From the NCBI GenBank assembly GCA_037349315.1, contig JBAIAC010000010.1:29614001-29678000 (forward strand): a stretch of DNA of 64,000 bases, given 5' to 3'. Positions within the stretch are counted from its first letter, which is position 1. Each line of letters begins with the position of its first letter. Positions 45,750 through 56,181 of this stretch are shown here, in pieces. This DNA comes from Chelydra serpentina. Its lineage: Eukaryota; Chordata; Testudines; Chelydridae. The translations under genes were made by a program, and so were the position numbers. Under the pieces are notes generated by a model, which was given only the letters and a program-made list of their open reading frames with translations, was not told where the DNA came from and searched no databases.

Positions 45750-45855
45750 TAGGTCCTGTTTTCAAAAGTGATTTAGACTCCAAATGCCTCATTGAAAGTC
45801 AATGGAATTTAGGCTCCCAAGTTATTTAGGCACTTCTGAAAATTGTACCCAAAGA
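45750..45855. repeat. Palindromic miniature repeat
   Basis: TTTTCAAAAGTGATTTAGAC ... AAAGTCAATGGAATTTAGGC ... TTATTTAGGCACTTCTGAAAA: the outer arms are inverted matches. It fits an amniote fold-back family with the CATTGAAAGTCAATGGGA centre. Confidence 0.6.
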
Positions 45856-45884
45856 TACTTGACAAAAATAGAACAGGGCCCAGT

Positions 45885-46085
45885 AGTACTTTTCATCAAG
45901 AGTTCTCTAAGCACTTTGCAAATACTGGTAAGCATGACTCTCTATCAGATGGGGGAAAATGAAGTATAGAAAGGTTCATGGACTTGTCCAAGTTACACAG
46001 ATGAGTGAGTGGCACAGAATAGCATGTACATCTTCTGACTCCCAATCCCATACCACATTGAATAACACTGTCTAATAAACGTATT
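45885..46085 (-). repeat. MIR/CORE-SINE relic
   Basis: In plus orientation it reads CAGATGGGGGAAAATGAAGT ... GGACTTGTCCAAGTTACACA, the reverse complement of the MIR core. 45893-45925 (TCATCAAGAGTTCTCTAAGC, ACTTTGCAAA) is the tail side. Confidence 0.7.
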
Positions 46086-47304
46086 GCCTGCCCAATCACT
46101 GACCTGCTTGGGAACGACACATTCTTGCCAGGATAAACTTGACTGTCAGAATCACAGCTCACACCCAGTATACTGCATATGTAATTTAGACCCTTATTTC
46201 CCATAATTCAGACAATGTCCAATAGTTTGTCAGAGTCTAAATTACATTGACACCCCCTTCATGGCCCCTTTACCTGCCAAAACAGTATAAAGAAGTCTGC
46301 ATTTAAATGAGAAGAAGGTTCCAATGTGTTTATCCAGTTAGAAAAACTGTTCTCAATCTTTTTGTCAAGACTTTTCAAACATAACTATCGACACTCACCC
46401 TTCCCACTTTAAAATCCACATGACTGTGTTGTGTTTATGATAAAAAAGGTAAATTAAAAAAAAAAAAAAAACAGAGTACAGAACAAATCTTTGAACTTAT
46501 CAGAAAGCTTTTATTGCCGGAGACTGCAATCACTGAGAACTGAAATCCCTTGCGTTGTTTATCAGTGTCTCAGTGCAAACTCCAAGCAGATGGACAGTCA
46601 GTATACAATGTCCAAGAGCTGCTTGCAAAGGGTTTTTTCCTTGCAAAAAAGCACATTGCATTACACCAATACTTTGTGATCTACATGGGCATTCAGTTTG
46701 TTTCTGGGTTAAATTAAAGGGGCTGGTTTTAACTTATAAAGCCTTTTAAATGGACTGTGTCTTAGTTGTTTCAGAGACCAATTCTTAACCCATATAAACA
46801 AAAGAGGAGTAGTTGAGATCAGGTGTGCTGCTTGACTAATGGTCCCAGAGTTCTCTGTGAGGCAGTCTGCAGGCAGGGCATTTTCAGTGAGAGCTCCTTG
46901 GCTATAAAATTCATTTCCCCAGTTGGTTCACTAAAGCCTGAATTAGCTGACTTTCTGTTCATACTACAAGGGTTGTCTGTTTTGTCAGGCTTTCTCTGTC
47001 TCTCTTTTTTAGAAAGAGGGAGCAGAGGAGGATGAGTGGGGACAACGAAAGCACCTCATTTTGATGGAGTGATTTGGATGCATCTGATTTTTGTACATTA
47101 GCTCCTAGTTGTTTGTCGCTGGGCACCAACCCTGGAGCATGCCTCCTCATGGCACTGCAGGCATACCACCCTTAGTTCCCTCTTGAATTTCTACAATAAC
47201 TTGTTCCCAGACCAAATTATTTAATATTCCCCCTTCCTGGGGTCCAATTTCTTAAGTATTTATAAATATACAGTTTCCCTTGGCTCGTCAGGACCAAATC
47301 CTTA
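46086..47304. other. Intronic stretch with no recognised feature
   Basis: An A-run lies at 46457-46471. No exon or family was recognised. Confidence 0.4.
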
Positions 47305-47714
47305 TCCTAGCTCAGGAGAGGCCAACCTATGGCTCTGGAGCCACATGCGGCTCTTCAGAAGTTAATATGCGGCTCCTTGTATATTCACCGACTCCGGGGC
47401 TGGAGCTACAGGCGCCAACTTTCCAATGTGCCGGGGGGTGCTCACTACTCAACCCCTGGCTCTGCCACAGGCCCTGCCCCCACTACACCCCTTCCCGCCC
47501 CCTCCCCTGAGCCTGCTGTGCCCTCGCTCCTCCCCCGCCGAGCCTCCTGCATGCCACAAAATAGCTGATGGGGAGGGAAGGGGAGGCTCTGATTGGTGGG
47601 GCTGCTGGTGAGTGGGAAGCACTGGGAGAAGGGGGAGGGAGCTGATGGGGAGCTGCTGTGGCTCGTTGGCAATGTACATTGGTAAATTCTGGCTCCTTCT
47701 CAGGCTCAGGTTGG

Positions 47715-48064
47715 CAGGGCCGGTGCAAGGAAGTTTCGCGCCCTAGGCGAAACTTCCTTGCACCAGCCCTGCGCCTCCCCCACAGCTAACGCCGCCCACC
47801 CCAGCCAGCCCACCCACCCGCGGGCGCTGAGCTTGGAGCCGGGAGACAGGGGGGCGGCTCGCCGCGGCTGCCTCCCGGCTCTGGGAGGCGGCTCGCCGCG
47901 GCTGCCTCCTGGCTCTGGGAGGCAGGAGGGCGGCTCGCCGCGGCTGCCTCCCAGCTGCACGCTCAGCGGCTGAGCGTGGAGCCGGGAGGCAGCCGCCCAC
48001 TGCCCCCAAAATCCTGGCACCCTAGGCGACCGCCTAGGGTCGCCTAGTGATAGCGCCGGCCCTG
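47715..48064. mobile_element. hAT-type element nested in another, CAGGGCCGG family
   Basis: A perfect 8-bp duplication CAGGTTGG flanks it (47707-47714 and 48065-48072), within the right end of the outer element. Termini are CAGGGCCGGTGCAAGG / GATAGCGCCGGCCCTG. At its left end 47722-47764 forms a perfect 17-bp hairpin (GGTGCAAGGAAGTTTCG, 9-nt loop). A GC-rich minisatellite lies in the middle. The same family, reversed, is at 58062-58398. Confidence 0.93.
47850..47960. repeat. Minisatellite inside the nested hAT element
   Basis: Three copies of a unit with GGCGGCTCGCCGCGGCTGCC followed by TCC(C/T)GGCTCTGGGA, about 35-45 bp each, with a fold-back inside each unit. Confidence 0.85.
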
Positions 48065-48089
48065 CAGGTTGGCCACCCCTGTCCTAGCT

Positions 48090-48907
48090 AAAGGGAGTCC
48101 ACAGCCCTCCTCCTGGGGCTGTGTACTGCTTTTCCCTGCTGAAGCAACTCCATATCCCTGCCTTCTGGGGCTATGATATGGTTAAAGCCAGCTTTCCTGG
48201 CACACCAGTAGCCAGGTTTCATCTCTGCTTCATAAGCTTTGTCTACACTACACAGCTTTTAGAGACACTCAATTGGGTTGCTTATTGATACCTAGCTTTA
48301 TTCTTTCGCAGAAACAAAGACCACCTCTTCCATTGCATTCTGAAAAAAAATGGCTGGTTATGTGGCTGTCTGGTCAAAACAAGCTGCAAGTCCTCTGGCC
48401 AGCCATAGGAAAAGATGTGATTGCTGTGTCAACTAACAGGAAGCCCCTAGCCCCAAGAGAGATAAAAATAAGCAGGCTGAGAAAGAAGTTAACTTTTGAC
48501 CCATGATAATGCCTGCACAGAATGCCAAGCTGAACAAACAGCAGGATCCAATGGGCTATAGTTTTTCAGCTCCAAGGATAAGGGCTTTTGAGTGCTACAT
48601 TCCCAGTGTGACTCTCACTCATCCATTTGAGAAGTCTCCAGCCTCCTGGTACTAAGTGGCTGGCACCAAGCAATACAAGAAGTACTTATAAAAGCTGCGT
48701 CCCATCAGTGCTCAACAGCTCTTCTGCCTTCTTGAAAGCCACTGATCTGCTGGGCAGAAAGCAGAAGTGATAGTTGCACTGGTCAGCTCTCGAGTGCAAA
48801 GCAAAGTCCCTGAACACCAGTCAGTGAATGGGAACAGAGTGCTGATTTGGCAAGTCCTGTGAGGCCTGGGAAAGATCAGAGAGGAGGAAGGAAGAGGAGC
48901 TAAGTCA
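48090..48907. other. Intronic stretch with no recognised feature
   Basis: 48235-48260 (AGCTTTGTCTACACTACACAGC) may be a MITE terminus relic. Otherwise nothing was recognised. Confidence 0.4.
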
Positions 48908-49225
48908 GGATGTTCTCAAACTTTTTTACAGTGTGGACCACATTTCAACACAGAAGTTGTCTACTGGACCCACCGTCCCCCTCGCCTTTTACAACTGCAC
49001 TGCCCACTTTCCCTACCATTCACATTTACAGAGCATCCTCGATGCAGCTAGAGCAAGGGCCTACATGGAAAAAGAACTTTAGAAAACCCCTTTAAATGTG
49101 TTTGAGCAGCTGGAGTGAAGGTGGAGAAGCCAGCTTCATGTGACCAGCCAGCTCTCTAAAGACAGCCAGCACCTGCTCTGCTGACCACTGCCAGTGGTCT
49201 GCAGACCGCAATTTGACTGCCTCGG
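48908..49225. mobile_element. Possible degraded hAT-type miniature element
   Basis: Left CAGGATGTTCTCAAACTTTTT with ACAGTGTGGACCACATTT, and right CAGTGGTCTGCAGACCGC then AATTTGACTGCC, resemble a family with CAGGGGTTCTCAAACT ends. The right terminus is poor and no duplication was found. Confidence 0.45.
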
Positions 49226-49610
49226 GGTTAGGGGAAAGAACAGATTTCAGATCTGATCCTCCTTTCTTTTATACCAGTGTAAACCTGAACTAACACCAGT
49301 GAAGGCAATGTGTGTAAACAGAATCAATGAGAGCAGAAATAGGCCCTTAATGAGAAGAGTAAAAGAAATAAGCTAACCGGAGGGAAAAGAGACACTAAAG
49401 TTACAGGAGGGAAGATATATTTATGCAAAGAAAAAATAATGATTGGTTTAAGAAAATAAATAAAAGGGTGTGTCACCTTTAACATGTGCATAAGTCCCCT
49501 TAAGGTCACTGTTAAGTGCTTTGCTGAGTCAGGGCGACAGCAAGTGATTTTATTTTTGTAGCAAGTTTGATGTCCAAAATAGTTTTTTCTCTCTCTGACA
49601 AGGTCTAGAT

Positions 49611-49749
49611 CAGCAGTGTCCAATACGTTCGCCACTAGCTACATGTGGCTAATAGGTTATTGAATTGTGGCTAATGAATGTGGCTTTTTTATATAATGTG
49701 GCTAATAAGAAAAATTCAAAACACATCGAATTTCTATTGGACACCGCTG
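49611..49749. mobile_element. Short hAT-type miniature element
   Basis: A perfect 8-bp duplication GTCTAGAT flanks it (49603-49610 and 49750-49757). Left end CAGCAGTGTCCAATACG; right end reversed CAGCGGTGTCCAATAG. It is 139 bp, with a repeated TGTGGCTAAT unit inside. Confidence 0.93.
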
Positions 49750-49757
49750 GTCTAGAT

Positions 49758-52700
49758 AATGAAAGGTGCTAGGGAGCATCGCTGTGTAGGATGAAGGAGG
49801 TTTGGGAGATATGGTTATGGATGGGAGACAGACATGGAAGTGCAAACTTCGTACACAGACAGGAAAGGGCAATCTGTTGCAGAATTGATGCTAGCTCTGG
49901 TTCTAGGTTTAGGCCCTGATCTTTAGGCCTTGCAAGACACTCATGGTAAACACTCAAAATTATTTGGGGCCCTCCTTTCTTTAAAAAAAATAAAATCTTT
50001 TGATTTAATATAAATAATCAAAAATGTAGGTCATTACAACTGATACTTCCCATTTTCTGGGCAGGAACCCCCTGGAACCTTCATTTTAATTTGTTTCTGT
50101 ACTGAACAAATTTCTGCTTCTTGAGCAAATCTAAGGCCCCCAATTCTGAAATATGATCCTGTAGTTCAGACCTCTGGTGCCCAGATGCTGGACCCTTAAC
50201 GCCATACAGGCACAACAGTCCGCACTAGGAAATCATACTGCACAATCAGAGCCTAAATGTTCGCTTGGATGAGAAAGAGGTTGGAGCTAGGGCTGCCAAT
50301 TTTGGTTGGATGTATTCCTGGAGGTTTCATCACATGACAATCTTTAATTAAAAATTAACCTTTAATTCCTGGAGACTCCAGGACAATCCCAAAGGCTGGA
50401 CAACTCTAGTTGCAGCCCCAGGCCAGGGTATGCTCTTTCACAGCTGCTTTTGCTTGGGTGGCTAAGGGTCTGAATGCCCTATTGATTCCTTAGCACTAAA
50501 ACAGATTTGCAGCCCCTGTGTATAAACGGTAAAGCTCTCCTTTAACTTTCTAATCTCTAGCAACTGTCAATGTCTTATACAGCTTGTAGTTGGCTGGTAT
50601 GCCAAATTGAATGAAGATTTTTGGCCTGTCTATTCAAGAGGGGGCAACCCAGCTTCACTGGAGTCCAGAGGAAGTCATTTCATTGACTTCAGTGGAACAG
50701 GATTTGGCCCCAAAAGCTTATGACTTTTTAAGCATCCAAACCAGACCTGTAAAATAGGATAGAAAAACAGACTCCATAGGACCTACCCACCCACGTATTT
50801 GTCTCAAGGGTTTCTTGCTGATAATATACTTCCCAGATATTTTCAGAAGCTTACTGCGGTTTTGTGAAACTTTCTGAAAGCTGCATCAATGTCATATTAC
50901 GAGGGTATTCAGAGAAGGCTACCTCTAACTCAAGAATCATAAGGATAGTATGCTTGCCAGTTAAAACTTTTACAATTATTATAACTCATCTGCAGCACCA
51001 CAAGGTACCCTCAAAATGTACATTTTCCAGCTGGTTTTCTTCTGTTGCTCTGAAGTGAAAACGCTGTTTTCAGTTAAAAGAGGATTCTGAGATTTTTTTA
51101 AGTTAGTTATAAAACCAGTACAATTTTCTTCATTAGTGGAGAATATAGACACAAGTAACATGTTCCAAAATATACAAACCCCATCCCCTAACCACACCCA
51201 AAACACATTTACACATAACATTTTGAACACATTTTTGTAAAGGAAGTTTAACAAAAACTTTATCTAAGGCTTCCGTTTCCTTAAATTTGTTTCCTAACAA
51301 CAGCTATCTTGATGAAATTCTAATGTGTTTGCTGTTGAGTGAGACCTTTAAAAATATGGCCGAATTTCTCTAATGTATCGTCATAGAAGATTAAGTGGGT
51401 CAAGAGAAGGAATAATCAAAGTATTCTTCCACAGATAATTTTACTAGACTCATGCATGGTGAGAACTGAAAATTGTACCATCTGCAACAAGATTTACTTT
51501 TCCAGAAAACCTCCATGTTTTCATAAAACCGTTCTCTAATACCCCACAGCACCATGAATAAACTGACAGTAAAGAAGGGAAAAGAGAGTTTGATATATAG
51601 TCTCTTTATCTGCAAAAGGTTCCCCTGTCTGTATCACTAACACACACTTGGAAACAAATGCAAAGTATACAGAGTGGTCAACCTCAACACAGTTTTTGTT
51701 TGTTTGCTTATTTTAAACGATGGCAAGAGTAAGAAGTGTTAAAGAAAAAGCTCTGAGCACAGTGAAATTTTTACTGGAAATTTAAAACATTGCTGGTATT
51801 AATTTAAATTCTACATTCCCTTCTCTTTTATTGTTGTTGAGGTTAGCTGATCTTTGTTCAGTAACTAAAACACACCAGGTTATATCAACATGCTTCTTCC
51901 CCAAAATATCAAATACATTATATAATATTAATCTTCAAAAAGTTAATTTGGAAACAACCACATTTTTTTAAAAATTCCATTAATGTTATTTCTTTTAATA
52001 GTCAGCTTACACATAAAATGTAAGAGAGCCAAGAGCAAACAGATGGGTGGGTTCTATCCATACTGCTGGGATAAGTGCCAGAGGTCCCCTTCCTTCCTTT
52101 CTTTTTGTAATTAAAAAAAAAATTGCAAGGGCGGAGAGGGGGAGAGGAAAGAAACAGTGCATTACAACTCAGAGAGAGCTTGTTCATGTTTTCAGAGAAA
52201 CACTCTTTGGTTACATGTCAGTTGTGCCTTCTTGATGGCTTTTTAAAAATTCAAATGAATGATGATTAAAGAGAATATATATTAGTGCAGAATTAAAAAC
52301 CTTCGGTGTGGCTAGACAGTGTTTGTATTCTGTGGAAGCAGAGCAGAAAAAAAAAGCAGAGAAGGAAAGATATGCATCAAACCAAAGCTAATACATTTAG
52401 AATAGGCATTAAGAAGCGCTGTAGACAGCACAACTCCATTGCATGCTGTTCTTTTCTATATGTTTCAAAGCAGAACAACAAAAGCACTCATCTTGCATCT
52501 TAGACAAACAAACAGTTTCTGATTAAAAAAGGACAGTAAGGAATGTGTGATTCCCTGAGCTATAGATATATATTATGATGAAGTTAACTTTTTATTTTCA
52601 AAAAGGGTAGTTCCAGATCTAACCAAGGTTAAATCAATAAAGGGGTATTCAAATAATACCAAACCAAGGCATCCTTTTAGGAAAAGAGTGCCCTGTGCCT

Positions 52701-52884
52701 TTAAGACAAACTCTGCTGCAGGCAACCCCAAAAGCATTCTACTTTTTTTTGACAAAGCATTTGGAGCAGCGCTGCTGTTCCGTCCATCTAAGGGAACTGG
52801 ACACGCTGCAGCTTGTTTAACTCACTGCAATTTGACTTTTCTTCGACTGAGAAAATAACAGTTCTAGAGCTCACCAAACACCCC
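49758..52884. other. Intron region next to PHACTR2 exon 1
   Basis: 50293-50409 (AGGGCTGCCAATTTTGGTTG ... CTGGAGACTCCAGGACAATC) looks like a short MITE. 50640-50735 is a fold-back relic (TCATTGACTTCAGTGGAACAGG). The rest, including 50860-52880, has no repeat I recognise and could contain regulatory sequence. Confidence 0.4.
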
Positions 52885-52945
52885 CCGTGGGGAGCCCGGC
52901 GGAACGGCTCGCTCGCTGGTCGCTTTCCCGGGCTACTCACCGCTG
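52885..52945. promoter_or_regulatory. PHACTR2: Small CpG cluster at PHACTR2 exon 1/intron 1
   Basis: About ten CpG dinucleotides occur in some 60 bp (GCCCGGCGGAACGGCTCGCT and CGCTGGTCGCTTTCCCGG), in sharp contrast with the CpG-poor unique sequence around. CpG is otherwise dense only in the GC-rich mobile elements. It fits a remnant CpG island downstream of a promoter. Confidence 0.5.
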
Positions 52946-52983
52946 GCTTGCTCAGACAGAGAGGAGACTGAGGTCTGGCCCAT
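52941..52983 (-). CDS. PHACTR2: PHACTR2 first coding exon
   Basis: Read on the minus strand, this exon starts ATG GGC CAG ACC and encodes MGQTSVSSLSEQAS plus the first base of a split valine codon. The ATG has G at -3 and G at +4 (strong Kozak context). An in-frame TAA lies two codons upstream (52987-52989), which fixes this as the first possible start in this exon. The exon ends at a canonical donor, GCG|GTGAGT. It is 43 nt, so it ends in phase 1, matching the phase-1 start of the exon at 5436-5603, whose TT completes a GTT valine. A PHACTR2 isoform beginning MGQTSVSTLS is known in mammals (from memory); the residues just before the splice differ here. PHACTR proteins bind actin and protein phosphatase 1; this leader has no known domain. 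CpGs cluster just past the donor (52885-52945), as expected close to a promoter. Confidence 0.88.
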
Positions 52984-53400
52984 TTCTTAACCTTTAAGAG
53001 GGCCGGTGTCCAACAATCATGCAGCTCTCTTGGTCCTTTGGTCATGTATTCTCTGCCACAGACATTGCCAAGGGTTCATTTCACCTTTCCCCTGGGCTCG
53101 CTGTTTTACTACCAGACTGGAACTTCTGCCTCTCGCAGGCTGGTTTGTAAGTCCACCTCCTCCGGCTGCAGCCCAGCTCACGACTGTTCCTGCTCCACTG
53201 AATGCCTGTCATTCCTCTATGCAGATTAAGGGGGGGTCAAAGGTCACGGGGAGGGAGTCCCTTGCTGGTACAGCCACACAGAGACCATCACAGGAACAGT
53301 TTGTAGTTTTAACTTAAGCTACTCTCCTCTAACACAAAGGGGTCAATGTTAAATGATCCTGCAGGGCTTGAAGGAGAGCGAATAAAGTACTTGGACATGG
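52984..53400 (-). promoter_or_regulatory. PHACTR2: Probable PHACTR2 5' UTR and promoter-proximal region
   Basis: This follows from its position directly upstream of the PHACTR2 start codon. The stretch is more GC-rich than its surroundings, repeat-free by eye, and adjoins the CpG cluster at 52885-52945. I could not pick a TATA box, initiator or transcription start, and cannot exclude a further non-coding 5' exon upstream. The boundaries are arbitrary. Confidence 0.4.
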
Positions 53401-54119
53401 TACTTAAATTTAACAAGGTCTGGTTTTCTTTAGTGGTCTTATCCCTCCCTCTATCTCCCCCCCCTCAAAGGATTGTGTTCGCTGTGTTCTGGTGGTGCTA
53501 GTTATAGGCTGGAATAGCAATCACAGCATACGTACACACACACACAGGCATTATAGTTCTCCGCAGGGCTCCCTGTACTTTATAGATAGGCAGGGTCTCG
53601 GGAAGGGTTTTATTTTTTAAATCTTAATTAAAGACACATTCAGAAAAATAAAGTTTAATTAGTAGCACCTTCTGTTGCCACTAGAAGCCCAAATCCATTA
53701 CCAACCATTTCCCCACAGCCCAAAACATATCCATATTTTAGTTGTAAAAGACATCAAAAGTTAAATACTGGGATGTCCTGAACTTATCTGGTATGTTAAA
53801 AAATGGAGACTAAAATAACTGATTCCACAAGATGCTCCCTGACCCCACAAGATGCTCCATATAGGAGGACTCCTGGGTCCATGCAGAACCCCACTGATTT
53901 CCACAGTACTCTATGCTGGTATAAGCATCTGCTCTTATGCTGCAGCTTATAGGATCAGGATTACTGACAGTCACTAATTTCACCATAGCTGGATGTTTCT
54001 GGCAGTTTTTCCATTATTTCCCACCCACATACACTATATTCCTAAAAAAAGGCTTCTCTGCACTTCAGATTCTGCATTTGTGGTGTGGCTATGGGGGTGG
54101 GGGAAGGGTTGGGCAATAT
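53401..54119. other. Upstream region with no recognised feature
   Basis: A (CA)n run lies near 53533-53545. No exon, repeat or core promoter element was recognised. Confidence 0.4.
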
Positions 54120-54238
54120 CTGAAGTGATTAGGACAAAGATGAACTAATTACTGGATTGGAAGTTGGTGATTGCCTGGGACTAGTGATCATGTCCTGATT
54201 ACTTTCAATGTGGGCAAACTGAGGAGAGTCCCAAACAG

Positions 54239-54264
54239 CAATATATATATATATATATATATAT
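54239..54264. repeat. (AT)n microsatellite
   Basis: An uninterrupted AT run adjoining the left end of the hAT element at 54265. Confidence 0.95.
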
Positions 54265-55949
54265 TAGTGCTGTCGATTAATCGCAGTTAAGTCACATGAT
54301 TAACAAAAACAATTAATTGCAATTAAAAAGTTAATCAATCACACTGTTGAACAATAGAATCCCAAATGAAATTAAATATTTTTGGAATCTTTTTCTACAT
54401 TTTCAAATATATTGACTTCAATTACAACACAGAATATAAAGTGCACAGTGCTCACTTTATGTTATTATTTTTAACAAAAGAAATAGTATTTTTCAATTCA
54501 CCTCATACAAGTACTAAAGTGCAATCTCTTTATCGTGAAAGTGCAACTTACAAATGTACATTTTTTTTGTTACATAACTGCACTCAAAAACAAAACAGTG
54601 TAAAACTTTAGAGCCTACCAGTCCACTCGGTCCTACTTCTCATTCAGTTAACCGCTAAGACAAACAAGTTTGTTTACATTTATGGGAGGAGATAATGCTG
54701 CCTGCTTCTTATTTACGTCACCTGAAAATGAGAACAGGTGTTTGCATGGCACTTTTGTAGCCGGTATTGCAAGGTGCCAGATATGCTAAACATTCGGATG
54801 CAGCTTAATGCTTCAGCCACTATTCTAGAGGACATGCTTCCATGCTGATGACACTGATTAAAAAAATAATTCATTATTAAATTTGTGACTTAACTCCTTG
54901 GGGGAGAATTGTATGCCTCCTGCTCTGTTTTACCTGCATTCTGCCATATATTTCATGTTATAGCAGTCTCTGATGATGATATGCCCAAATAAATTTGTTA
55001 GTCTCTAAGGTGCAAGAAGGACTCCTCGTTGTTTTTCCAGCACACGTTGTTCATTTTAAGAACACTTTTCACTGCAGATTTGACAAAACGCAAAAAAGGT
55101 ACCAATGTGAGATTTCTAAAGATAGATATAGCACTCGACCCAAGGTTTAAGAATCTGAAGGGCCTTCCAAAATCTGAGGACTAGATATGGAGCATGCCTT
55201 CAGAAGTCTTAAAAGAGCAACACTCCGATGCGGAAACTACAGAACCTGAACCACCAAAAAAGAAAATCAACCTTCTGCTGGTGGCATCTGACTCAGATGA
55301 TGAAAATGAACATTCATTGGTCTGCACTGTTTTGGATCGTTATCAAGCAGAACCCATCATCAGCATGGGCACATGTCCTCTGGAATGGTTAGTGAGGCAT
55401 GAAGGGACATATGAATCTTTAGCACATCTGGCACATAAATAATTGCGACACCGGCAACGACAGTGCTATGCGAACACCTGTTCTCACTTTCAGGTGATAT
55501 TGTAAACAAGAAGCAGACAGCATTATCTCCTGCAAATGTAAACAAACATGTTTGTCTGGGTGATTGGCTGAACAAGAAGTAGGACTGAGTGGACTTGTAG
55601 GCTCTAAAGTTTTACATAGTTTTATTTTTGAATGCAGGTTTTTTTGTATATAATTCTACATTTGTACGTTCAACTTTCATGATAAAGAGATTGCACTACA
55701 ATACTTGTAATGGGGGAACTGAAAAATACTATTTCTTTTGTTTTTTTACAGTGCAAATATTTGTAATAAAAATAAATATAAAGTGAGCACTGTACATTTT
55801 GTATGCTGTGTTGTAATTGAAATCAATATATTTGAAAATGTAGAAAACATCCAAAAATATTTAAATAAATGGTATTCTATTATTAACAGCAGGATTAATC
55901 GCACAATTAATTGTGCAATTAATATTTTTTCAATCACTTGACAGCCCTA
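54265..55949 (+). mobile_element. hAT-type transposon with decayed transposase
   Basis: Left end TAGTGCTGTCGATTAATCGC; right end reversed TAGGGCTGTCAAGTGATTG. The left end continues into GATTAAC/GTTAATC repeats that are mirrored at the right. Flanks ATATATAT and ACATATAT are compatible with an 8-bp duplication but sit in an AT tract. Subterminal sequence is also inverted: 54372-54500 is complementary in order to 55725-55860 (ACTTCAATTACAACACAG against TGTGTTGTAATTGAAATC). The middle (about 54720-55580) encodes transposase remains. At about 1.7 kb it is the only hAT copy here with coding traces. Confidence 0.85.
55030..55582 (+). pseudogene. hAT transposase C-terminal remnant
   Basis: Plus-strand reading across frames shows HCRFDKTQKRYQC, the open stretch 55194-55442 (SEVLKEQHSDAETTEPEPPK, KKINLLLVASDSDDE), and in a shifted frame the dimerisation-type end ATPATTVLCEHLFSLSGDIV followed by NKKQTALSPANVNKHV and LGDWLNKK. 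The last block has the pattern of the hAT C-terminal dimerisation domain (A-T-S-x-x-x-E-R-x-F-S-x-A-G...L-x-P-x-x-V). Several stops make it non-functional. Confidence 0.8.
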
Positions 55950-56181
55950 ACATATATATTATATATGGTGCTTCAGAAGGTTAATGTCTGAAATCTGAGG
56001 AAAATCATGAACAAAAGTGACTGGGAGGAAAAATTTAAACAGAAAAATGTCAATGAAAATTGGGAGTTCTTTAATAAGAGTTTATTAAATGGCAAAAAAA
56101 GATGACAGCTTTGGCTAAAAGCAACAGCTATCAAATGGGGAAAATGGGGAAATAGATAGCAACCCATATAAATTAGAAGTT

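Larger units (their letters stand above)
47313..48081. mobile_element. hAT-type element (outer), carrying a nested hAT element
   Basis: A perfect 8-bp duplication TCCTAGCT flanks it (47305-47312 and 48082-48089). Left end CAGGAGAGGCCAACCTATGG; right end reversed CAGGGGTGGCCAACCTG. Outer sequence is 47313-47714 plus 48065-48081; the rest is the inner element. It contains CACATGCGGCTC and TATGCGGCTCCTTG units. Confidence 0.93.
5604..52940 (-). other. PHACTR2: PHACTR2 intron 1, repeat-filled
   Basis: The 47.3 kb between the two PHACTR2 exons has a GTGAGT donor at 52940-52935 and a TATATAG acceptor at 5610-5604 on the minus strand. I saw no other exon with splice signals and a recognisable PHACTR2 or other host protein. 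The intron holds the repeats listed separately. The young CR1, the SINE and the solo LTR are all plus-strand, antisense to PHACTR2, as is common for LINEs and LTRs tolerated in introns. An alternative PHACTR2 first exon could exist here and go unseen, because such exons encode only a few residues. Confidence 0.85.

Noticed and set aside
55194..55442. 82-codon frame as a host gene
   Set aside because: It is an open piece of the decayed hAT transposase; the adjoining frame carries the dimerisation-like block and the whole lies between transposon ends.
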